From NCBI GenBank assembly GCA_015178975.1, contig WHVD01000279.1, forward strand, positions 1 to 64,000: DNA of 64,000 nt, given 5' to 3'. Below the pieces are notes generated by a model. That model was given only the letters and a program-made list of their open reading frames with translations, ran no database searches and was not told the DNA's origin. Position numbers and translations under genes: made by a program. Positions 22,361 to 34,668 of this stretch are shown in pieces (position 1 is the stretch's first letter; each line of letters begins with the position of its first letter). The stretch comes from Hysterangium stoloniferum. Taxonomy: Eukaryota; Basidiomycota; Agaricomycetes; Hysterangiales; Hysterangiaceae.

Positions 22361-22907
22361 TAGCATTTTTTCTTCTACTTGACTCTATATCGAAATACTA
22401 TGATATGTCAAAGTATGGAATCCGTCAGCCTTTCTAAACAAAATGTCAAAAAAAAATTGTTCCCCGGCTTGCATGGGGGATATTTAGTTCAAAAGACCAG
22501 GGTCGCATCGTTAGACCCACTTAAGGGAAATAGCGTACGAAAATGGACATCGAGAGAGCAAAGACCACAACATTTAGCTAGCCTACAAGATAAATACGTC
22601 CCAAACAAAGCCCCGACCGCCGATAACAAACAGGTGATTCAAAACAGGGATGATACATTGACACGAGAGAGAGGGGTGTACGTAACACGGTACGATATTG
22701 ATATCAATAAGAAAAGTAAAAGCAAGCAAGTATGGTAAGCGCTGGAGAGTGTTCGAGATGGAATCCTTATAGTGATATGCCATAGAGAAGAGAAGAGAGC
22801 CGGGGAATGCTTTAGTAAATCCTGAACCTTTTTATGTAGGAGCAGTGGGGAGATGTCCTGCGCATTAGGGAGCTCATGCCTAGGAGGGGTGACCAGAGTA
22901 CGCCTAT
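22361..22907. other. no confident gene; 3' flank of the membrane-protein gene
   Basis: Contains one plus-strand open frame at 22379-22738 (119 codons, Lys-rich) with no recognised domain, and the presumed 3' UTR of the minus-strand gene that ends at 22908. Confidence 0.4.
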
Positions 22908-25102
22908 TTACCCTGCCTGCTCCACTGGCGACAAGGGAGTAGCAGGAGTCGCCGGCGCGACAGTAATAACAGGCACAGATAAACGACGCGATGACGACGC
23001 CTGCCACTGTGAATGCGAGTGTTGCGATGACGGAGGAGTCGGCGGCGGCGTAGGAACCGACTTCGCAGCGGCCGTCGTAGGCACGCCGGGTATGTACAGC
23101 GCCAATGACGGCAGAGCAGGCGTGTCCGCGCCGGCGTCGGGAGGGTGTCCGACTGTGAATGTCGTATTCGGAGTCGAGATGGACGCAAACGACGCATCCA
23201 TGAGCGACGCAAGCGATGTATCCCCCGACATATCATCAGAATCAGCCGTTTTCTCTCCCGCACCCGACAATGGCATCCTCCCACCAACAGGGGTCTCCGC
23301 CCCCGCTACCGGGTCGCTACCGTCCTCCCCGGCCGCCTCCAGCGACGGCCGCCCCAACGACTGCGGCGCAGTGACCATCCCCGCCGTCTCCCCATCATCA
23401 CCCCCCACCGACCTCAACGACGTCTGCGAGTCCCCCGGCCCCGGCCCGCGCCCAAACCCAGGGTTCCCCGGCGCATCAAACGGCGGCGGCGGCGTCCCCC
23501 CGCGCCCCGCCGCCCCCCCACCAGCAGCCCCTCCCGGCTCTGCGCCATCGCCGCGTCCCCGTACGGCACGCCAAACCTGCCCACCGACTCCCGCGAGCTG
23601 ATAAAGCGCATCTGCTCCGCCGTCGGCCCGCTCGACGGGTACTGGAACGCGGTCCGCGTCAGCGTGTGCGGCAGCGGCGCCGAGATGCGCGAGGAGAGCG
23701 AGAGCGTCGAGGTCGACGCCGCGGGGTTGTGGTGGTGGCTGTGGCCGAACGAGACGGGCGGGTGTGGCGATGCCGAGCGGATGCGGCTGGCGGGGACCGA
23801 GGTGCTGGACGCTGAGCGGAGGTGGGAGGACGTGGTGCTGTGTGCGGTGATGGCGCTCGTGTGTGGTGGCGAAGCGGGTGGGCTGGACGGCTGGGAGGGC
23901 GGTATTTGGGGCTGTGATGCAGCTGAGGTCGCCGGAAGCGTGCTGGGGAGAGGCGGGGGCGCGGTGGTGTCTGGCAGTCCATCGCTGTTGGAATGGGCGC
24001 TGGATGTGGCAGTCATAAGACGCGACAGTCGCGACGTGATGCCCCAAATACCACTTCTTGCTCGACGCCGACCGGAGGAGGTGCGCGATGCGTGCGTCGC
24101 CGAGGTCCCTGTGGCATGTGAGTCGGTGCTGCGCGCATCGCTAGGGCTAGCCAACTGGGCACCCGAACTCGATATCTCGGTCATTTCAACGCTATGCGAC
24201 GTATTTTGATGCTGGTCGTCCACAACTTCAAAATACGCAGGTGCATTTCCCAATGCGCGGAGCTCCTCGGCGCTCGGGTGGGGCACATCCACGCTCCGAC
24301 GAAGCAGCCCTTCGTGGCTGTCGTCTGATCCGATCCGTACCGTGTCAAAGCTCTGGCTCCGACGCACCTGGACGGTTTGTGGCGGAGCGAGATGGTGCTG
24401 GGGATGCTCTTCCAGCAGCGGCGTGCGAATATTCGACTGGCTTCCTTCCTGCTCTTCATTGAGTGTCGGCATGGGATCTTCAGGTTCCTGTGTGCTCCTG
24501 CAATACGAGATAAGCACGTAGCCCCTCCAAGACGGATACCAGCAGCAGCAGCAGCAAGAGTGGTGTCGCATACCTCGCAAGAACAATCTCCTGCTCCCCC
24601 GGATCCTCATTATACGCCGGCAACGACTTGGTCGAGATCTGGCTCGGCGTGCGCCGCGTCCTTCTCGGTCGACGCGTAGTCGTCGTCCCGGTCCCATTCG
24701 CGCCCACACCATTGCCCTCGGTCGCCGCATTCCCATTAGCCCTTCTCGCAGCCAACATGGCAGCATTCAACCTGCGCCGCTTGACACACGAGAAGAAAAT
24801 CATCCCGGCGACGACGGCAATGATCCCGAGCAAAGGAAGCTGTGGACACACGAACAAAAAGGCATAGTCAGAAATGGCGATCAATCACACATGGCACACG
24901 CTGGAACGTGACGCAGACAAGGCAAACATACCCATATTTGCAGGCTCATGCTGTTCGCAGGCGGAGGAGAAGGAGTTGTGACTCTTGGATGCAGTGCTTC
25001 CACGCCGGTATTGCTCTCTGGCGTCCTGCGCCCCACGGGAATAGCGCAGACATGTACGAAGATAACCAGGGAGATATACACTGGAATTCGAAGAGATACC
25101 AT
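22908..25102 (-). CDS. single-pass membrane protein with signal peptide and long Ser/Pro-rich cytoplasmic tail, function unknown
   Basis: Three exons read on the minus strand. Exon 1 (24932-25102) starts MVSLRIPVYISLVIFV, a good signal peptide, followed by a short Pro-rich outer segment. An intron (24840-24931, GTATGT...CACAG, phase 0) joins it to exon 2 (24574-24839). Exon 2 gives the membrane helix LPLLGIIAVVAGMIFFSC, a stop-transfer KRRR and the motif TPSQISTKSLPAYNEDPGEQ. After a second intron (24498-24573) exon 3 carries EPEDPMPTLNEEQ, IRTPLLEEHPQ, then a long Ser/Thr/Pro tail. Near 23511-23520 (a run of seven C) the frame must change by one base to reach the more plausible C-terminus (FDAPGNPGFGRGPGPGDSQ ... 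PLSPVEQAG, stop at 22908). The change is either a real frameshift or an assembly error. I recall the SQIST-SLP-Y motif from basidiomycete proteins of unknown function. The gene is much more GC-rich than its surroundings. Confidence 0.7.
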
Positions 25103-25419
25103 AGGCGATGAAAGGCACTCTGTACTGTAGTTTACAGTTTATATTGTAAATGACCAATAGAACCCTCGTCCTCGTCGCCGTGGTCGTCGTGTACGATAGA
25201 AGAGAAGATTATGGATTCGTCGGTGACAGCCGTAAGATCTAAGGGCATGCATGGTTAGATCTCGGTAAAAATACCACAGCCTTGTAGCGCCGGCCCATGA
25301 TTGTCTGAATCCGCCCCCACACAAAGCTATACAAGCCTTCACTTCCCTCCACACATCAAACACAATGACTGCACCTGCTCCAATGATCTCCAGCGAAATG
25401 TAACATATATGCAGGATAG

Positions 25420-25880
25420 AACAAAATGAGATCCAAACAGGGGATCAGGCTCAGTTGATTGGCAAAGGAAGCTGTGTAACAAGGGACACGGCAGCCCGTA
25501 CGAGGCTCAGGACCTTACCCACAACCCCCACAACATTTGTTCTATCTGCACTATTAATAACGACCTAATTCTCCATGGGATTATTGGCGTCAGAATGCTT
25601 ACAAGTGAATTGGCGAACTGTGCGAGGTCGCATGGCAACTTACTGCGGTGACTCAACCCCGAGATACCCTGGGGTAGCTGGTGTCTTTCGTCGAGGTACA
25701 AATGCTGATTTTAATGGCGCACCGAAGAATGGCTTTGTTCGTGCTTGTATACAGACTGAGTCCTCCAGCGGCACTCCGATAAACGAGCGACTAGACCCTG
25801 CAGGTTGTAGTGAGTCTTGGTGAGTTCCCATCCTTTCCCGCTTCCCACTGGTGGCATGCACGAGTGCATTTTTGGGCTGG
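25420..25880. repeat. direct repeat D, copy 1
   Basis: Matches 26865-27330 over about 460 bp in the same orientation, for example GACACGGCAG(C/T)CCGTACGAG, GCACTATTAATAACGACC and GCACCGAAGAATGGCTTTGT. The open frames it holds (25507-25701 and 25640-25861, minus) are not recognisable and are interrupted in the second copy. Confidence 0.8.
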
Positions 25881-26864
25881 TAGACACGATCTTATATTTT
25901 CAAAGTCGAAGGAAACCTTTGATTTTATGGTCAACGGAGCTTTTATTTATAATAAAAACGATAATGAAAATCTACTCGCTTATTTATAAATAGCATAGGC
26001 ATTGTGTACTTGGTACAGCTTACATTGTCAATGACCAATAGAACCCTTGTCCTCGTCGCCTTGGTTCACACGCAAGTATTCACTTCCCCAAACACAATTT
26101 GACTTCACCTACTCCAATGATCTCTAGCGAAATGTGATATGCAGGATAATTAATGAACAAAATGAGACCAAACAGGGGATTAGCCTCCGTTGATTCCATC
26201 AAGGTCAATTCTTTCGAGCTCGATATTTTTACTTTTCATGCTTTTTCTTTCTTCCGCGATCCTCGTGTTAGAATATAGGGCTGTGCGAGGTGTTACACCC
26301 GCAATATGCCGCCCCATTGTTCTTTTGATTTTAGATTACCCCTGTGGTTATTGTTCTCAAGGTAGTATAGTTTTCTTGTACTCACGCTATCCGTTTGCCT
26401 CCTACGAGAGACACAGAGGTCAAACGGAAATTATATCCATCTTTGCTTATGATTCTTATGGGTTTCATGAATTGATTTCAACACCTTTGTCTGTAATATG
26501 ACAATTCTTGACTCTTGTGCAGCTTTCTCTTATATTGTACTCCCTCTCAAGACCAACCTCTTCAAGCCTTATATCAGACTCAGTTCTCGTACCACAGACT
26601 TGACTTTGAGAGGCTTGATTAACGCTTGAAAGAGTCTTGAGAGAGGACAATAATGCCACGAATAATAGGTGATGTGAATGATCATAGATTACATGAAACA
26701 AAGTAGCATAGTTTCTCTGGGGGCCTTTCCACCCCCTAGCCGCAGTTAGCCATTGTTGCTTGAAGCGGGATACAAATATAACAAAAAAAATAAAAAATAA
26801 AAAATAACACACCTAACAAGGGTCGGGACAATGAACCATTAGAGAAAACTACGTCAGACTGAAT
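25881..26864. other. no recognisable gene between the direct repeats
   Basis: 26010-26065 repeats the sequence of 25135-25180 (CAATGACCAATAGAACCC, CTCGTCGCC), showing that the duplicated unit reaches from about 25130. 26190-26501 and 26465-26812 hold low-complexity hydrophobic frames. A poly-A/T tract is at 26780-26805. Confidence 0.45.
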
Positions 26865-27330
26865 AATCTACGTACAACAGGCCAAGCCTAGGGATAGGAA
26901 GCTGTATAACAAAGGGACACGGCAGTCCGTACGAGCTCAGGACCTTACCGCAACCCCGCAACATTTCTTCTATCTGCACTATTAATAACGACCTAATTCT
27001 CCATGTGATTATTGGCGTCAGAATGCTTACAAGTGAATTGGCGAATTGTGCGAGGTCGCATGGCAACTTACTGCGGTGACTCAACCCCGAGATAGCTTGG
27101 GGTGGTTGGTGTCTTTCGTCGAGGTACACATGCTGATTTTAATGGCGCACCGAAGAATGGCTTTGTGCGTGCTCGTATACAGACTGGAGTGGTTCATGGG
27201 GTACTCCGATAAATGAGCGACTAGGCTGCAACACGTACCCTGCAGGTTGTAGTGAGTCTTCGTGAGTCTTCGTGAGTTCCCATCCCTTTAAGCTTCCCAC
27301 TGGTGGCATGCGTAAGTGCATTTTTGGGCT
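26865..27330. repeat. direct repeat D, copy 2
   Basis: Second copy of 25420-25880 with point changes and an insertion near 27195-27270, where GAGTCTTCGT occurs twice in tandem. Confidence 0.8.
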
Positions 27331-27486
27331 GGTAAAGAGCCTCCTCTAGTTCTTGATCTTGTATTTGCAAAGTTGATAGAAGCCTTGATTTTATGGTCAA
27401 CGGGATTTTTATTCATCTTGCAAGTTATTATAAATTCTCATCAATAAACAAAAATAATAAAAAGGAGAGCTGGATGAAAATTTACT

Positions 27487-30400
27487 CGCTTATTTATAAA
27501 GTCCTTCAAAGAAATATCATGCTCACGCGCAGTAGCATTATTTAATAGATTGCAAAATTATGCCTTTGACCTGCTATGAAATGAGGATGGTTGGTATCTC
27601 GACGAGTTGACTCAGCCTTGAAAGAACGGCTTGTATAAACTTGAAAGATAGAAGATTGAAAATAACGGGAATGAAATAAGAATGTGTATGTAAATAAAAT
27701 ATGACGGATCCAGATAATAACGAATCCACACCTGGACAGATTACTTGAGGGGCAAATGCTTAGTTTTACTCATCGTGAAATCCGTCTCTCCGAGTCCAGC
27801 GAGTTCAAGAACAAAATCAACCAAGATTCACTGCGCGTTCTAGCCACAAGCGAAAAACGTCGTCTCCTTGTGGGCAGACAGGGTTAATCCTGGTCGCTGG
27901 CTTCACGACCGATCCACAAAATAACCCAGAAAAGGGTACACACGCTCAAGACAATCCTTGACCGCGGCGAAAAAGCAGAATTATCGACGGTTTGATTTGT
28001 AGCATTACATCTTAGTGTGTTGAGACATGCACACACTCCTCTCTACGATAGATCTCCTCCGGATATTGTTGAAACGCCAGCCAGCTCAGCTTTTCGAAGA
28101 ACCTCAAGCCCAGAATTAATTGCATGCTACCCGTGCACGCCAGCGCAAGAAAATTAATATCAGAAACAGCCAACTAGACTTGGCGGTTGTGATACAAGTG
28201 CCGGGATTCTGAAATTCGTAGTAATTCGACGATTGGAACTTTCTGCGTAAGAACGACTCTATCCATAAAGTTGTTCAAATCCAGCACTATATTCCTAGCA
28301 ATCGTCCATACCAGTACACTGATTCAAGGGCCCGGGAAGTTTCGCCAGTGGAAGGAGCACGTCGTATAGTTCTTTTTGTACCTATCGTTGTAACAAAGTA
28401 ACTCAAGCGCACATTGTGGCGTGTGGCGGTCCAAGATCAAAAGTATTGGAAAGGTTTCAGGTCGATTCAAGGACGCATTTGGCTCGTTGCGACTTTGAAG
28501 GCTGATGCAGCTACTTGTGCATAGAATAGCCCTTTTATAGCTACAAAGGCAGGAGGACAGGGTGACTAAACGCGAGTGAGCGGCGAACAAGGATGTCCCA
28601 AATTAGGCCCATGCCCAATGAACGCGACTCTGCATGGTTGATTATCTTGATTGGCAATTCTATGATCGAACCTTGTTTACATGCTAACACAAACACATGC
28701 CCTTAGTTCCACTTCCTTTCCCAGACTTCATTCGCTGAATGGATTTAATTATAGTGATCCCAGATTTATAACATTTAAATAATTATTATCAGGTATACAT
28801 ATTATAAAAACGGCGAAAACATGACATAGAAAAAAAAGCAAAACAATCTATTAGTATTTATAATACTAGGACAAAAACAAGACACTTACGGGGCTCACAG
28901 GGGTCGGGAGCCAGGAACTGAGCTCTGTTGGAGAATAAGAAGTTGAGAGAACGAAAGGTACGTACCTAGTAATGAAGACAAACGCCTTATCCTCCCACAA
29001 CCCATCAGAAATAAGCATACCCTGTGCCAACCCGTCAAATCTCCCAAAGGAGCTTGCGGCGAGGCGACGACATCCACGAGGTCGTGCTCTCAGTATGGGG
29101 CGCCTTGACTCATCATTTGGGTTACTTAGGCCGGGCGAGGTGGAATAACAAGAACCTGCAAATAACAGATGTGAATAGCAGTATATTAGATTAACGCAAA
29201 ATACATACCTGGCCGTGAAGACAACCTATGAGGGAACAAATACTGTCAATAACAAGACGATAAATGAGTAGAGAAATTAACTTCAGACTGAACCAGAACA
29301 GAAAGCTGGGGCGAGGCAGGGGAAGTGCGACCCGAGTGTGGCAGGGAGGACAATGGCTTGGCGGCAGTATATAAATGAGTAGACAAATCAACTTCAGGCT
29401 GAACCGAAAAAGAAAGCGGGGACGGGGCAGAGGGGCAGCAGGGGAAGTGCAATCCGAGTGTGGCAGGGAGGACAATGGCTTGGCGGCAGTAGATAAACGA
29501 GTCTCTGCCCTTATGACAACTTTCTCTTTTGGTTCAGTCTGAAGTTGATTTGTCTACTCGTTTATCTACTGTCGCCAAGCCATTGTCTTCCCTGCCACAC
29601 TCGGGTTGCACTTCTCCTGCTGCATCTCTGCCCTTGTCCCAGCTTTCCTGTCCGGTTCAGTCTGAAGTTGATTTGTCTACTCGTTTATCTACTGCTACCA
29701 AGCCATTGTCCTCCCTGCCACACTCGAGTTGCATCTACTCCCTCTCTGCCCTTGTCCCAGCTTTCTCTTTTGATTCAATCTAAAGTTGATTTATCTACTC
29801 ATTTATCTACTGCCACCAAGCCATTGTCCTCCCTGCCACACTTGGGTCTCACTTCCCCTGCTGCCTCTCTGCCCTCTTTCTCTATCGGTTCAGTCTGAAG
29901 TTGATATGTCTAGGCCGCAGGGGAAGTGCGACCCGAGTGTGGCAGGGAGGACAATGGCTTGGCAGCAGCAGATAAACGAGTAGACAAATCAACTTCAGAC
30001 TGAACCGGAAAAGAAAGCTGGGACGAGGGCAGAGAGGCAGCAGGAGAAGTGCGACCCGAGTGTGGCAGGGAGGACAATCGCTTGGCGGCAGTAGATAACC
30101 CTTGAAAGGGGGGGGTTGAAAGGGCGAGAAGAGAGTGGTGGAACCAGGCAGGGCTATATACGCAGGGTTGAGTCGCCGTACTAATATTCGCGCTCCGACC
30201 GCAGACACAAGAAACCCGCCGGTGAAATAATTAACTGATCTATATAAAGAACAACCCAAATTAGGGGAATGCAGGGTTTTGAACTCAAGTCGGAGTAGAA
30301 ACGCACGTGGTTTAGGCTGAGAGCCAAGAAACCCATCCTATTCCCACGCGTCTTATCACGCCACCACGGCAAAAGCTGCATACCACACAGTTCCCTCTTC

Positions 30401-30747
30401 CTTTAAGTCCATACATATCCTTGTTTCTAATGAGGGGTTGCTTTGTTAACTTGTCCAATAATACGACCCACATGCCAAGATAACCAAAAGAAGGATGCTT
30501 CCGGGTCCTAACACGGTCATTGTGATGTTCGCCGGGCGGCCGGCGCTCTTTGCTAATCTCTAACTCAATTTCGATTTAATAAAGAGTAGCGAATGCAGTC
30601 CGCCCTGTTTTCCCGACACAATATATCTCTACATAGATTCCCTTGAATTTGATGTGGTTACCCATCAAACGGAACATAGTGCCAGTCGATGTGACAAAAA
30701 GAATTTGAAAAGAGAATTAGATACACGACCTGCGGCAAAAACCGCTA
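27487..30747 (-). repeat. dispersed repeat X, copy B (inverted)
   Basis: Reverse-oriented counterpart of 13729-17136, from the ACTCGCTTATTTATAAAGTCC edge to the AGTGCCAGTCGATGTGACAA edge. Its minisatellite (29270-30110) contains an internal inversion: 29515-29905 runs in the opposite direction to the units on either side. The piece corresponding to 15650-15850 of copy A is replaced by unrelated AT-rich sequence near 28745-28800. Confidence 0.8.
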
Positions 30748-33370
30748 ATAGCGCAGTATCCCACACCTTCACGGTCTTATCATCTGAACACAAAGAACGC
30801 ATGGTCTGGCGCGACAGCGGTGCCATTGACCGTTGCCGAGTGCGATATGAGATTCGCAATCAGAGACGCTTCTGGTCGACGCTGGCTTCCTTGCATCAAA
30901 AACGCGTTTTGTCACGGGGTATTTCGTCGACGGACAGGTCCTTCATGGACCTTTGGTCCGAAATCAACCATTGCTCCACGGAAGTTCTCATTGTAGAGTT
31001 GTCCCAGGGGTATTGATGTCTGTATCTCGAGGTTGTAAACCGCAGAGAAGTTAACGCGCATACACGTCGCAGCCAATATCAATTGCACACACTGAACCTC
31101 ATGGAGAACGGCTTTGTTGACTGCACGGAGCGATGATCAGCCCGCACCGTACCGACGTTAGATACAGGCGAAGGCCGTCCCGATAGAACGTATCATCTTC
31201 CTCTACCTCAATCCCCATCCGCGAAATGGATGGGGCTACCAACAAGCCAGTCGCGTTGGCCTTCACCGAGCCTACCTGGTAGTCAGTGCTCCCCATGTGC
31301 AGGTGTGGCCTCGTACGCGATGAGGAACCATCAATAGTGCTGGACACCACGGAATCGGATGGGCTTGAAGGTCTATTTTCAGAACGGTTGGGCGGCGGCG
31401 GCATGATACTGCTGGGGCGCACGGATTACATAGAGGCGGCACGCTCGCGATCGCCGTGGATAGTGAGAGAAGACGAGGATTGATTTGTGACGGCTGATCT
31501 ACGTCGCAAATCATCGAAGTGGTTCATGTGCTCGAGGCTACCCACACGAGGTAGCGTGGACTGTTGTGCAATCCGTGACGTCCATGGCTATCGAGTGTTG
31601 ACCGCCGTGACGATCCCGCTTTGGTGGAAACTTCGGAGGGCGTCGTCGCAATGAATATAGTTTGTGGGACAACGCTGAGCTTCTGGAGCTCGAGGCCAGA
31701 CGTCGTTTGCCCCATTGCTTCTGGTTCTGGTTCTTTCGACCGTGTAGCAAAACTAGATCATGTCAGTCTTATATGTTGATCAGTGTCCTTGATATATATC
31801 TCACCTTGATAGCACATTGGGAGGTTTAATGATATAGTCACGGGTTCCGGTTCTTTCGACCGTGTAGCAAAACTAGATTATGTCAGTCTCATATGTCGAT
31901 CAGTATCCTTGATATATCTTACCTTGATAGCACATTGGAAGGTTTAATGATATAGTCACGAAGTACTAAAAGTTTTATCTCGTCAGTAGAAGTCATCCCA
32001 AGCTTTTGAAGCTTGGAGATATTAGCTTCATCCCTGTATTATCATTCAGGAATATAACAAGTAAAATAACTGGTCACATACTCTTCTGTCCGGTTTGCAG
32101 CTGTACGGGTAGCTCCCTGACTTTCTATTAAATATCAAAGTCTCCCTGGGTGTCTGAGCCTTCGGAGCGGCCTTACCTTTTGAGCTTTGAGCTTTCCAGA
32201 AATTAGTCTTATCGGCTTTCATCGCCAAAAGCACTGCCGCATCGAACACTTGGCGTGAAAGCTGTATGAAAGATGTGGTGAACTGATGAATATAGGGGCG
32301 ATTTGTAGTCATCCAATAATATACAGGAGTTTTCAACGTTAAAAGGAGACTCCTCTCGCTTATACTTCGCAGATCCGAACGCAAGAAATGTTTTAAAGAA
32401 GGATATATTATACACCAGACATCTGTTGAGGGCAGATTCTTTGTTTCTCCTGCAATGAATGCGGAGGCACCTAGATTTCCTTGAATGTTATTTGCACTCA
32501 AAAAAATACTGGCAGTACACACCTTCTCTGATCCATATATTCGGATGATAAAGGAAGCTCAAAGTGTCACTCATGAGCTCCCACAGACGCATTCTTTGGA
32601 AGCGACCCAGTTCACAAAGACTGAGAACACGAGCGACAACAGTTTCTTCATCATCTGCAAAGAACAGCACTTGTCAATGGGAGGCACTGGGTGGGGAAAA
32701 AAGTTTTACCAGATAAAGCTTGGATCATCACTGGAAAAATATACTCTTCTAAGCTTCGACCGCCAACACACCCCGCAACATCGACAATTGTCTTGAAAAA
32801 TGTATACCGCAGAAGCCAATATCGATCATTGAGATGTGATCATGTGCCTGAGCAATCCATCATTCGTCTTCCGCCGTCCAAGGAAAACACAGAGCGAAGA
32901 GACGTTGTGTAGTACGGCGCGTTTCACGACACTCGATCGATCGATCAATAAGAAAATTAATAAGTCTTGAATGGATGATTGTAAGTTTTGTAGACTGACA
33001 TCGTAAGAAACCCAGATAAAGACGCATCTGAGCATCAAAAAGCACAGAAATACTATTTTTCTCACCTCGTGAAGTGCATCGTCATATTCATCCGTATGAG
33101 CCAGTTTAAATGTCCCTGGCCCATCTCTAAATACCGTACGTTCGTACCGGACAATGATGCAACGCATTGGGCCAGAGTACACCGAACGAAAACATCGGGA
33201 TCTTTATACAGGTGTTGAATGTTTGGGAAAATATACTTGGGAAAAATAGAAGCGTTGGAGAGAGTAATCGCTTTGACAAGCATTAGCCAATAGGATCATG
33301 AGGATACAAAACCAAGATAATAAATTAATAATGCGCATACGACTTGCATTAATGTTCGCAATGCAGCGCC
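30748..33370 (-). pseudogene. VPS15: VPS15-like gene, degenerate copy B (no kinase domain)
   Basis: Read on the minus strand from 33370 downward it carries: LRTLMQV; LVKAITLSNASIFPKYIFPN and DPDVFVRCTLAQCVASLSG (33283-33170); RYLEMGQ; an intron; VVKRAVLHNVSSLCVFLGRR (about 32920); VVARVLSLCELGRFQRMRLW and LSFLYHPNIWIREG (about 32640-32530); ASAFIAGETKNLPSTDVWC and YPSLKHFLRSDLRSISERS (32470-32350); LSRQVFDAAVLLAMKADKTN; LELQKLSVVPQTIFI (about 31690); and the WD40 piece SDDKTVKVWDTA (about 30780). There it joins repeat X abruptly, about 1.6 kb short of copy A1's end. Frameshifts, and loss of the kinase domain and last blades, make it non-functional. Confidence 0.75.
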
Positions 33371-33907
33371 TCGAACGAGGGCAGTTACAGCGGCCCCAAC
33401 AATGAAGACGGCCCCAATGATGACTGCCCCAATAGTCCCAATGGTGGCGATGGCCCCAACAGTTACGGCCGCCCCAACAATGAGGATGGCACCAATGGTG
33501 ACGGCCCCAACAGTCCTAACAGATACGGCTGCCCCAACGATGAGGACGGCCCCAACGATGAGGGTGACCACGGCGATGAGGGCGACCCCGGCGATGAGAG
33601 CGACCTCCGGCGATGACAGCGACCCCCAGCGATGACAGCGACCCCGGCGATGAGGGTGACACCGGAGATGAGGAGATGAAGGTGACCCCGGAGATGAGGA
33701 GATGAAGGTAACCCCGGAGATGAGGAGATGAAGGTGACCCCGGAGATGAGGAGATGAAGGTGACCCCGGAGATGAGGAGATGAAGGTGACCCCGGAGATG
33801 AGGAGATGAAGGTGACCCCGGAGATGAGGGTGACACCGGAGATGAGGGTGACACCGGAGATGAGGTGACACCGGAGATGAAGGTGACCCGACAATGTTTA
33901 TAGGTGA
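33371..33907 (+). pseudogene. copied acidic tail of the esterase-tail gene (copy B) with minisatellite
   Basis: Plus-strand reading gives an Asn/Pro/Asp/Gly-rich segment (PNDEDGPNDEGDHGDEGDPG) and, after frame changes, ends ...DNVYR-TGA at 33905-33907, like the gene end at 18246. Between 33650 and 33890 a roughly 26-bp unit (GGTGACCCCGGAGATGAGGA, then GATGAA) repeats about seven times. It is a further expansion of the acidic-tail codons. Confidence 0.65.
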
Positions 33908-33939
33908 TATTATGGCTAGCCTTGGGGATTCGGAGTCGA

Positions 33940-34352
33940 TCTGCTCCCGTTACACTATGCCTTTACTTTGGGTTCTGGCGTTATCTCATGGGGCACCAAG
34001 AAGCAGAAAACCGTTGCAGCCTCATCATGTGAGGCCGAATATGTCGCTGCTTTCGAGGCGGTCAAAGAGGGCACTTGGATCCGTGCCTTACTCAATGGCA
34101 TTGATTCTTTTGTACGACCTCCACGACCATCTTTTGTGATAACAATGCAGCTATAAATTTATCTGAAGATCCACTACTCCATTCCCGTGTCAAACACGTC
34201 AATATTAAATATTACTTCCTCCGCGAATGTGTTCACGCAGGTGATTTCACTCTTCAGTATGTCAACACGAAGGATAATCTCGCTGACATTTTTACCAAAC
34301 CCCTTGAACCATCAAAATTTATCCGCCTTCGTGGATTCTTGGGGCTATGCTA
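33940..34352 (+). pseudogene. Ty1/copia polyprotein C-terminus (RNase H), truncated
   Basis: Two overlapping frames encode the RNase H end of a copia polyprotein: GSGVISWGTKKQKTVAASSC, EAEYVAAFEAVKEGTWIRAL, then after a one-base shift near 34135 CDNNAAINLSEDPLLHSRVK and NTKDNLADIFTKPLEPSKF, ending ...GFLGLC at a TAA (34350-34352). The 5' part of the element is missing. The junction at 33940 lies inside the 3' flank of the acidic-tail copy. Confidence 0.85.
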
Positions 34353-34380
34353 ACTCGACCCTCCCATGCATGAGGAGGAG

Positions 34381-34630
34381 TGTTGGAATTTGAGCATCAT
34401 GAACAACATCAAACTCCGAGACAAATGGTACGGCTGTTTTTAGCCACACAATGGGACTGCTAACCCTTGTACCACTCGCATTGTCTCTACTATCCCCATT
34501 GTTCTTTTGATATATATTAGTCGTGCTTCCTATCATACTAAACCTCAGTCCGTTATACACTACCGTTATACGAGACTGAGCTACCGTTATACGAGACTGA
34601 GCTACAATATTTAGGTCTTGCTTTCTAACA
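34381..34630 (+). repeat. copia 3' LTR
   Basis: 250 bp from TGTTGGAATTTGAGC to CTTTCTAACA, TG...CA ended, 28 bp after the copia stop codon. It has a short internal duplication (CGTTATACGAGACTGAGCTA twice, 34560-34605). The same LTR end occurs at 9376. Confidence 0.8.
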
Positions 34631-34668
34631 CCATCCCCCAGTTCTGGACAGCAGGTACGTCGTCCACC

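Noticed and set aside
23145..24209. A 354-codon plus-strand frame opposite the membrane-protein gene
   Set aside because: It is Arg-rich GC shadow coding on the opposite strand; the minus-strand frames have splice sites, signal peptide and a membrane helix.
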